A program made the translations under genes and the position numbers. DNA of 64,000 nucleotides, taken from NCBI RefSeq assembly GCF_000429025.1, contig NZ_AUBB01000017.1:62001-126000 (forward strand). Direction: 5' to 3'. How positions within the stretch are numbered: the first letter of the stretch is position 1; each line of letters begins with the position of its first letter. Source of the DNA: Actinospineispora spinosispora DSM 44797. GTDB taxonomy: Bacteria > Actinomycetota > Actinomycetes > Mycobacteriales > Pseudonocardiaceae. Under the pieces are notes generated by a model. It searched no databases. It saw nothing but the letters and a program-made list of their open reading frames with translations, and was not told the origin of the DNA. Below are positions 58,488 to 64,000 of the stretch, piece after piece.

Positions 58488-59213
58488 ATGGCGACCCCCA
58501 CACGGCGGCCGCTCGCCGACGACATCGCCAGGGCGCTGAAGGCAGAGATCCGCTCCGGTGTGCACGGCCCTGGCGAGAAGCTTCCGACCGAAGCCGACCT
58601 GTGTCGGCGCTTCGGGGTCTCGCGCGCCACGGTGCGCAGCGCGGTGAAAGAGCTCGACGTGCTCGGGCTGGTGCGCACCCAGCACGGGGTCGGCACGTTC
58701 GTCCGGCCGCGCCCCGCCGTGCTCGACGGGCTCGAACGGCTGGGGTCGATCAGCGACTCGATCAGGGCGAGCGGCAAGATCCCCGGTCACGAGTATGCGA
58801 GGCGCACCCTGCGACACGTCCTGCCGGACGAGGCGGAACGGATGGCGGTCCCACCGGACACCGAGGTGTTGGAACTGCGGCGGCGGATCACCGCCGACGG
58901 CCAGGTGGTGGCCTACTCCTACGACCTCGTGCCCCGCAGTCTGCTGCCCGACCCGGTCGAACCCGACAAACCGGACGGATCGGTCTTCGCCTACTTCGAG
59001 AACGACCTCGGCGTCCATCCGGCACTGGGACTGGCGCGGGTGCACGCGGTGGAGTCGGCGCACATCGCGTGGGGCCCCTCGGCCAGCAGGCACCGCCTGT
59101 TCATCCTGCTCGACCAGCTGCACTACGACGCGACCCACCAGCTGCTTGCGTACTCCCGCACGTACTTCATCGAGGGCGCCTACGAGTTCCAGCTGGTCCG
59201 CACCAGCCCCTGA
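58488..59213 (+). CDS. GntR/HutC-family (UTRA) regulator of the mtn operon
   Basis: A 241-aa regulator. The winged helix reads ADDIARALKAEIRSGVHGPGEKLPTEADLCRRFGVSRATVRSAVKELDVLGLVRTQHGVGTFV. A UTRA domain from about residue 85 has EVLELRRRITADGQVVAYSYDLVP and FILLDQLHYDATHQLLAYSRTYFIEGAYEFQL. ATG 58488 lies just after the -10-like sequences and the palindrome at 58450-58466. It faces mtnA, so methylthioribose or its phosphate is the expected inducer. This assignment rests on gene order. Confidence 0.88.
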   Translation: MATPTRRPLADDIARALKAEIRSGVHGPGEKLPTEADLCRRFGVSRATVRSAVKELDVLGLVRTQHGVGTFVRPRPAVLDGLERLGSISDSIRASGKIPGHEYARRTLRHVLPDEAERMAVPPDTEVLELRRRITADGQVVAYSYDLVPRSLLPDPVEPDKPDGSVFAYFENDLGVHPALGLARVHAVESAHIAWGPSASRHRLFILLDQLHYDATHQLLAYSRTYFIEGAYEFQLVRTSP

Positions 59214-59270
59214 CCATGATCGCCGCGGCCTCCGCGCACCCGGTCCGGGCCGGGTTCCTAGTGTGGAGGT

Positions 59271-60212
59271 GTGAGTGCACCCATTGTTGTCGCGGAAGTG
59301 GTCCGGAACGGGTTCGTGGAAGGCCACCATCACGGTTCGGTCGTCGTGACCGGACCGGACGGCTCGATCGAGTCGTCCAGGGGAGTGGTCGAACGGCCGA
59401 TGTTCCCCCGGTCGGCGAACAAGCCGATGCAGGCCCTCGGCATGCTGCGGTCCGGGCTGTCACTGCGCGAGGAGCTGCTCGCCCTCGCCGCGGCATCACA
59501 CTCCGGTCAGGACTTCCACCTGACCGGTGTCCGCACGATCCTCGCGGATGCGGGGCTCGACGAGTCCGCCCTCAAGACCACACCGGGCTACCCCCTCGAC
59601 GACGCGTCCCGGGACGCCTGGGTCCGCGCCGGCAACGGGCCGGCGCCACTGACGATGAACTGCTCCGGCAAGCACGCCGCGATGCTGGCCACGTGCGTCG
59701 GGGAGGGCTGGCCCACCGAGACGTACCTGTCGCCAGATCATCCGCTGCAGCGGATGATCCGGACCGCCCTGGAGGACTCGGCGGGGGAGCAGGTCACCTC
59801 GGTCGCGGTCGACGGTTGCGGCGCCCCGCTCCTCTCGATCAGTCTCGCCGGGCTGGCCAGGGCGTTCGGGCGGTTCGCCGCGGCGCCCCAGGGCAGCCAC
59901 GAAGGTCTGATCGCGGATGCGTTCCGCACCCATCCCCAGTACGCCAGCGGCACCCGCCGCGACGAAGCGCGGCTGATCCGCTCGATCCCGGGCCTGTTCT
60001 GCAAGGCAGGCGCCGAAGGGGTCCTCGCCGTCGGGCTCCCCGACGGCAGGGGAGTGGCGGTGAAGATCGAGGACGGCGCGGCGCGCGCGAGGATGGCGGT
60101 CATGGCCGGCACGTTGCAGACCCTCGGTCTCGACCACGAGGTACTCGATGACCTGCGGGAACATCCGGTGCTGGGCGGCGGTGTGCGGGTCGGCTCGGTC
60201 CGCCCGGTCTGA
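59271..60212 (+). CDS. Asparaginase (Rhizobium AnsA/ReAV-type)
   Basis: A 313-aa protein of the thermolabile asparaginase II group, distinct from E. coli AnsA/B. It shows VVVERPMFPRSANKPMQALGMLRSG, AASHSGQDFHLTGVRTIL, the Ser-Lys region NCSGKHAAMLATCV, the cysteine region VDGCGAPLLSISLAGLARAFG, and GLFCKAGAEGVLAVGLPDGRGVAVKIEDG. Cys and Lys in these motifs form the zinc-assisted active site in the rhizobial relative. It hydrolyses L-asparagine to aspartate and ammonia. TAGTGT lies 6 nt before GTG 59271, fitting a leaderless mRNA, with GGAGG in that gap. It is tail-to-tail with the EamA gene. Confidence 0.9.
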   Translation: MSAPIVVAEVVRNGFVEGHHHGSVVVTGPDGSIESSRGVVERPMFPRSANKPMQALGMLRSGLSLREELLALAAASHSGQDFHLTGVRTILADAGLDESALKTTPGYPLDDASRDAWVRAGNGPAPLTMNCSGKHAAMLATCVGEGWPTETYLSPDHPLQRMIRTALEDSAGEQVTSVAVDGCGAPLLSISLAGLARAFGRFAAAPQGSHEGLIADAFRTHPQYASGTRRDEARLIRSIPGLFCKAGAEGVLAVGLPDGRGVAVKIEDGAARARMAVMAGTLQTLGLDHEVLDDLREHPVLGGGVRVGSVRPV

Positions 60213-60217
60213 GCGGC

Positions 60218-61138
60218 TCAGGCCCGCTCGGGAACCGGCGGCGCCGCGACGACCGGGCTCGAGGACCGCTCCCGCAGGCCGAGCGCCGTCACCGAGCCCG
60301 CGATGACCACCAACCCGAGCCACTGGGTCGCCGACAGCGTCCCTCCGAGTGCCAGGACACCGATCACCGCCGCGGTCGCCGGGAACGCGAGCTCGGCGAC
60401 CGTCGCGCGCGCCGCCGCGGTCGAGCGCAGTCCGACGTAGTACAGCGCCAGGCTCAGCAGGCCCGGGATCAGCGCCAGCCCGATGAGCGGCCAGAGCTGG
60501 TCCAGGGTGATGCCCACCGGCGAACCCTGCCAGCCCAGGACGACCGCGGAGGCCGGCAGCCCGATCGCGAACCGCAACACCATGACGTCCTGGCTGCGCA
60601 TGTCGATGCTGACCAGCCGGCCAAGGACCGTGCCGATCGCCCACAGGACGGCGGCCCCGATCGCGAGCAACGCCGCCACGACCGCCCGCAGGTGCACGTC
60701 GAGCGGGTCGGCGAACGCCATCAACCACGCGCCGGCGAGCGCGGGCACGGCGAACGTCCAGTACCCCGGCCGCAACCGCTCCCCGAGCAGCAGCGTGGCC
60801 GCGACGAGCGCGACGACCGGCTGCAGCTTCTGCAGCACCAGCGGCGTGATCGGGTCCCCCAGCTTCATCGCCTCGGTGAACATCGCCGTGGCGACGGCGG
60901 ACGCCCCGGCCCCGATCGCGAGGAGAGCACCGCGCTGCCGCCACGAGGCCTCCCGGAACGCCCGCAGCGCCGACGGGAGCCACGGCAGCAGCACCAGCAC
61001 GGCGATCAGGTGCTCCCAGAACACCACGGTCGACGCCGACAGCTGACCGCTCAACGGCTTTCGGAGCAACCCATCGGTGCCCCACAACGCCGCGGCCAGC
61101 GCGATCAGCCAGGTCCGGTCTGGAAGACGGTCCGTCAC
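60218..61138 (-). CDS. EamA/DMT-family transporter
   Basis: A 306-aa protein with ten expected membrane spans in two EamA repeats: the first with LGDPITPLVLQKLQPVVALVAATLLLGERL, the second with AARATVAELAFPATAAVIGVLALGGTLSATQWLGLVVIAGSVTAL. It is a drug/metabolite transporter, usually an exporter of amino acids, nucleosides or small metabolites. The GTG at 61138 directly precedes the first span and has no ribosome site. It stands alone. Substrate unknown; the neighbouring asparaginase is convergent and not evidence of a link. Confidence 0.9.
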   Translation of the reverse strand: MTDRLPDRTWLIALAAALWGTDGLLRKPLSGQLSASTVVFWEHLIAVLVLLPWLPSALRAFREASWRQRGALLAIGAGASAVATAMFTEAMKLGDPITPLVLQKLQPVVALVAATLLLGERLRPGYWTFAVPALAGAWLMAFADPLDVHLRAVVAALLAIGAAVLWAIGTVLGRLVSIDMRSQDVMVLRFAIGLPASAVVLGWQGSPVGITLDQLWPLIGLALIPGLLSLALYYVGLRSTAAARATVAELAFPATAAVIGVLALGGTLSATQWLGLVVIAGSVTALGLRERSSSPVVAAPPVPERA

Positions 61139-61234
61139 AACTGGAGTTCAACGCACGCGCGCCCCATCCGATACCGAACGTGAGGATGTTCGCAACCTCC
61201 CCGCTCGTCGACTACCGTCCGCCTGCGCACCACC

Positions 61235-61316
61235 TCGCAGAGCTTCGCGTTGCGTCGCAGACACTGCAGCGTCTGCGACGCGACATGACGCTCTGCGAAG
61301 ACGCCTGAGAGGCGTC
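61235..61316 (-). terminator. Nested hairpins between EamA and LLM genes
   Basis: GACGCCT-GAG-AGGCGTC (61300-61316) lies 18 bp past the LLM stop. Next to it an 18+18 nt palindrome centred on CTGCAG (61249-61284) has two mismatches per arm, with an outer CGCAGAGC/GCTCTGCG pair. Together they can form a long structured 3' end on the reverse-strand transcript. Confidence 0.6.
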
Positions 61317-61334
61317 CGGGCGCGGCTGTACGGC

Positions 61335-62195
61335 TCAGACCGAGGCCAGATCGCTGCGATGGCGGCGGGACGCCATCGCCAGATCCAGCGCGGGCGCCAC
61401 GTCGTCCGCCAGCATGCGCATGAGCTCCAGGTGGCGGTCGATGCGGCAGTCGGTCGGCTGCGCCTGCACGATCAGTCCGCTGGCCCACGGCATCGCCGGA
61501 TCGTTCGTCCAGCGGTGAACCAGTTCCTTGGCGGGCGTGTCCCAGGCGGCGAACCGGGACAGCACGACCCTCGGCTCCTCGACCGCGCGCGTCCAGTAGC
61601 GGGTCAGGTCGTCGACCACGGTCGAGCCGGCGGCGTCGGCCGGACGACCGGAGATCAGCCCGATTCCCCGGGCAGCGGCCGCGTCCACGGCGGCCGGTGT
61701 GCCGGTCGCCCACCACATGCGCTGGTGCAGTCCCGGCGCTGGGGGGACCAGGTCGTCGCCCGACAACAGTCCGTGCAGCTGGTCGACGACGTCGAGACAC
61801 TCGGCGTGCCGGGCCCGGAAGTCGTGGCCGAACACGTCCGACGCGACGTCGTCGGAACCCGCGCCGACCCCGAGCTGCAGTCTGCCCTCGCTCAGCACGT
61901 CGAGCGTCGCGGCGTCCTCGGCCAGGCGGCGGGAGTCCTCCAGCGGAGCCGCGATGACCGCAGTACCGAGGCCGATCGTGGACGTGTGCTCGGCGACCGC
62001 GGCGAGCAGGACCAGCGGCGACGGCGACCAGCCGGCGGAGGCGTTGCCGTGGTGCTGGGCGATCCAGAACGAGCTGAAACCGAGGGTTTCGGCGGCGACC
62101 GCGAGCTCGATGGTCTGGCGATAGGCGGCGGAGGGCCGGACATCGCTGGCGACGTGGGTGAAGTACCCCAGATGCCCCAACTGACCCAGTTGCAT
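61335..62195 (-). CDS. Luciferase-like monooxygenase (LLM-class flavin/F420 oxidoreductase)
   Basis: A 286-aa TIM-barrel LLM protein. It shows LGYFTHVASD, ELAVAAETLGFSSFWIAQHHGNASAGWSPSPLVLLAAVAEHTSTIGLGTAVI and EDAATLDVLSEGRLQLGVGAGSD, all typical of FMN- or F420-dependent alkanal monooxygenase-like enzymes. The ATG at 62195 follows TACCGT with a 7-nt gap and so appears leaderless; longer starts add non-conserved residues. Cofactor choice and substrate cannot be told. It is divergent from the formate-THF ligase gene. Confidence 0.9.
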   Translation of the reverse strand: MQLGQLGHLGYFTHVASDVRPSAAYRQTIELAVAAETLGFSSFWIAQHHGNASAGWSPSPLVLLAAVAEHTSTIGLGTAVIAAPLEDSRRLAEDAATLDVLSEGRLQLGVGAGSDDVASDVFGHDFRARHAECLDVVDQLHGLLSGDDLVPPAPGLHQRMWWATGTPAAVDAAAARGIGLISGRPADAAGSTVVDDLTRYWTRAVEEPRVVLSRFAAWDTPAKELVHRWTNDPAMPWASGLIVQAQPTDCRIDRHLELMRMLADDVAPALDLAMASRRHRSDLASV

Positions 62196-62323
62196 CGTTC
62201 GCACGGTAGCTGATCTCGATTTCCCGCGGATCGACAGGGTTCGACAGGCACGCCGCGTACGCGCTCGACGCGAGCGACCGAGATCCCCCACGATGGACGG
62301 GCCGGCCGATCAAAGGAGATCCC

Positions 62324-64000
62324 ATGGCTTTCCCGAGTGACCTCGCCATCGCCCGTCGCGCGCGACTGAAGCCGATCGGAGACGTGGCCGAAGGCATGGG
62401 CCTCGGCGGGCACCTGCTCGAACCGTACGGCCGTGACGTTCTGAAGGTCCGTCTGGAGGCGATCGACGAGCTGGCCGATCGGCCGAAGGCACGCTACGTG
62501 GTGGTCTCGGCGATCACGCCGACGCCTCTCGGCGAGGGCAAGACCACCACGACCGTGGGGCTGGGACAGGCCATGGCTCACATCGGGCGCAGCGCCACCG
62601 TGGCGATCCGGCAGCCCTCGATGGGACCGACGTTCGGCATCAAGGGCGGCGCCGCGGGCGGCGGCTACAGCCAGGTCGTCCCGATGGAGATCCTCAACCT
62701 GCACCTCACCGGTGACTTCCACGCCGTGACCGCCGCGCACAACCTGTTGTCGGCGTTGTTGGACAACCACCTGCACCAGGGCAACGCACTGGGTCTCGAC
62801 CAGCACCGCATCACCTGGCGACGGGTGCTCGACGTCAACGACCGGGTCCTGCGCAACGTCATCGTCGGCCTGGGCACCCGGGTCGACGGAACGCCCCGCC
62901 AGACCGGTTTCGACATCACGGCGGCCTCCGAGGTCATGGCGATCTTCGCGCTGGCCAGGTCCGTACCTGAGATGCGGGAACGGCTCGGCCGGATCGTGGT
63001 CGGCTACACCGGCGACGGCGCACCGGTGACCGCGCAGGACATCGGCGGCGCGGGCGCCATGGCGGTCATCATGCGAGAGGCACTCAAACCCAACCTGATG
63101 CAGACGCTGGAGAATACTCCGGTTCTCGTGCATGCCGGACCGTTCGGCAACATCGCACACGGCAACTCCTCGGTCGTCGCCGACCTGATCGGCATCCACG
63201 GCGGCGAGTTCCTCATCACCGAAGCGGGCTTCGGCGCGGACATGGGCGCCGAGAGGTTCTTCAACATCAAATGTCGGGCCTCGGGCCTGACCCCGGACGC
63301 CGCGGTGATCGTGGCGACCGTCCGCGCGCTCAAGGCACACTCCGGGAACCACCGGATCGTGGCGGGCCGCCCGTTGCCCGAGGCACTGTTCGCCGAGAAC
63401 CCGGACGAGGTGCACGCGGGCGGGGCCAACCTGCGTAAACAGATCGAGAACATCCGCCTGCACGGGGTCTCACCGGTCGTCGCGATCAACGCTTTCCCCG
63501 GCGATCACCCTTCCGAGCACGCCGCCATCGCCGAGATCGCCGCATCGATGGGCGCGCGATCAGCCGTCTGCACCCACTTCGCGGACGGGGGAGCCGGAGC
63601 GACCGCGCTCGCCGAGGCCGTGGCCGAGGCGGCCGAGGAGCCGTCCGACTTCCACTTCCTGTACCCGGACGAAGCGTCGCTGCGGGAGAAGATCGAGACC
63701 GTCGCGACCAAGGTGTACGGCGCGGACGGCGTCGACTACGACCTGACCGCCGGCCGGCAGCTGGACAGCTACGAACGCAACGGGTTCGGATCGCTACCGG
63801 TGTGCATCGCCAAGACGCACCTGTCGATCTCCTCGGACTCGCACCTGCTGGGCGCGCCGACGGGGTGGCGCCTGCCGGTCCGGGAGGTCCGCGCGTCGGT
63901 GGGTGCCGGGTTCATCTACCCGATCTGCGGGGACATGCGGACGATGCCCGGGCTGGGCACCGACCCCGCCGCCCACCACATCGACCTGGACGACGACGGC
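62324..64000 (+). CDS. fhs: Formate-tetrahydrofolate ligase (3' end outside window)
   Basis: 559 codons are visible and no stop is reached, but the typical enzyme is about 557-560 aa, so only a few residues are missing. It shows the ATP-binding TPTPLGEGKTTTTVGLGQAM, IRQPSMGPTFGIKGGAAGGGYSQVVPMEILNLHLTGDFHAV, and THLSISSDSHLLGAP near the folate site, ending with GDMRTMPGLGTDPAAHHIDLD. AAAGGAGA lies 4 nt before ATG 62324. It makes 10-formyl-THF from formate, ATP and THF, for purine and fMet synthesis or formate assimilation. It is divergent from an LLM oxidoreductase. No other one-carbon gene is in view. Confidence 0.96.
   Translation, partial: MAFPSDLAIARRARLKPIGDVAEGMGLGGHLLEPYGRDVLKVRLEAIDELADRPKARYVVVSAITPTPLGEGKTTTTVGLGQAMAHIGRSATVAIRQPSMGPTFGIKGGAAGGGYSQVVPMEILNLHLTGDFHAVTAAHNLLSALLDNHLHQGNALGLDQHRITWRRVLDVNDRVLRNVIVGLGTRVDGTPRQTGFDITAASEVMAIFALARSVPEMRERLGRIVVGYTGDGAPVTAQDIGGAGAMAVIMREALKPNLMQTLENTPVLVHAGPFGNIAHGNSSVVADLIGIHGGEFLITEAGFGADMGAERFFNIKCRASGLTPDAAVIVATVRALKAHSGNHRIVAGRPLPEALFAENPDEVHAGGANLRKQIENIRLHGVSPVVAINAFPGDHPSEHAAIAEIAASMGARSAVCTHFADGGAGATALAEAVAEAAEEPSDFHFLYPDEASLREKIETVATKVYGADGVDYDLTAGRQLDSYERNGFGSLPVCIAKTHLSISSDSHLLGAPTGWRLPVREVRASVGAGFIYPICGDMRTMPGLGTDPAAHHIDLDDDG

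Overview
The window is GC-rich DNA (roughly 70% G+C) with GTG and TTG starts, many apparently leaderless genes, an Lsr2-type nucleoid protein, an actinobacterial integration host factor, a DUF397 protein, an F420-class PPOX domain and GntR/DeoR/MarR regulators beside small catabolic operons. This fits the chromosome of a soil actinobacterium, most likely of the Pseudonocardiaceae type. The genus cannot be fixed from sequence alone. No rRNA, tRNA, CRISPR array or intact insertion sequence was seen.

Layout. 1-4.8 kb: a cut-off GntR gene, an SDR/aldehyde dehydrogenase operon facing a FadR-type regulator across a FadR-like operator, and a methyltransferase-acetyltransferase fusion. 5-17 kb: a glutathionyl-hydroquinone reductase, four MFS transporters, two GntR regulators, a DUF1989 protein, a phage-like FDxHR zinc protein, the Lsr2 and mIHF genes, a Nudix hydrolase and an ABC ATPase with no permease. 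17.7-29.1 kb: two divergent transcription units that look like a polyol pathway. One carries a Tat lipoprotein binding protein, two permeases, two ATPases and a phosphatase. The other carries a DeoR regulator, a FucA-like aldolase, an EryA-like FGGY kinase and a GlpD-like FAD dehydrogenase. 29-37 kb: acyl-CoA dehydrogenase, an Ic-type aminotransferase, a lone trpC, an Rrf2 regulator and a three-gene 2-oxo acid dehydrogenase operon. 37-39 kb: structured non-coding repeats, a PucR regulator and DUF397. 39.2-46 kb: a three-gene operon with the layout of a MukBEF/Wadjet-like SMC complex (kleisin-like, KITE-like, SMC ATPase) but no JetD nuclease in the window. 46-52.4 kb: MarR with a haloalkane dehalogenase, a nitronate monooxygenase, an SDR-PPOX fusion, a DUF457 membrane protein, DinB and a WYL regulator. 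52.4-59.2 kb: mtnA, a ribose-type ABC importer and mtnK in one operon facing a GntR/HutC regulator, read as a methylthioribose uptake and salvage system. 59.3-64 kb: asparaginase, an EamA transporter, a luciferase-like oxidoreductase and the start of formate-tetrahydrofolate ligase.

How genes work together. The polyol locus can be read as one route: import, phosphorylation to a polyol 1-phosphate, oxidation at C2 to a 2-ketose 1-phosphate, and aldol cleavage to DHAP plus an aldehyde. The mtn operon imports and phosphorylates methylthioribose (or 5-deoxyribose) and isomerises it to the ribulose 1-phosphate. No mtnBCD is present, so the product must be used elsewhere, possibly by a FucA-type aldolase. 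Several regulators sit beside clear palindromes that are probably their operators. The strongest candidates for undescribed biology are the nuclease-less SMC trio, the polyol locus, the methylthioribose operon, a 49-53 bp perfect palindrome present twice, and a 153-nt tandem repeat whose hairpin shows a compensatory base change.
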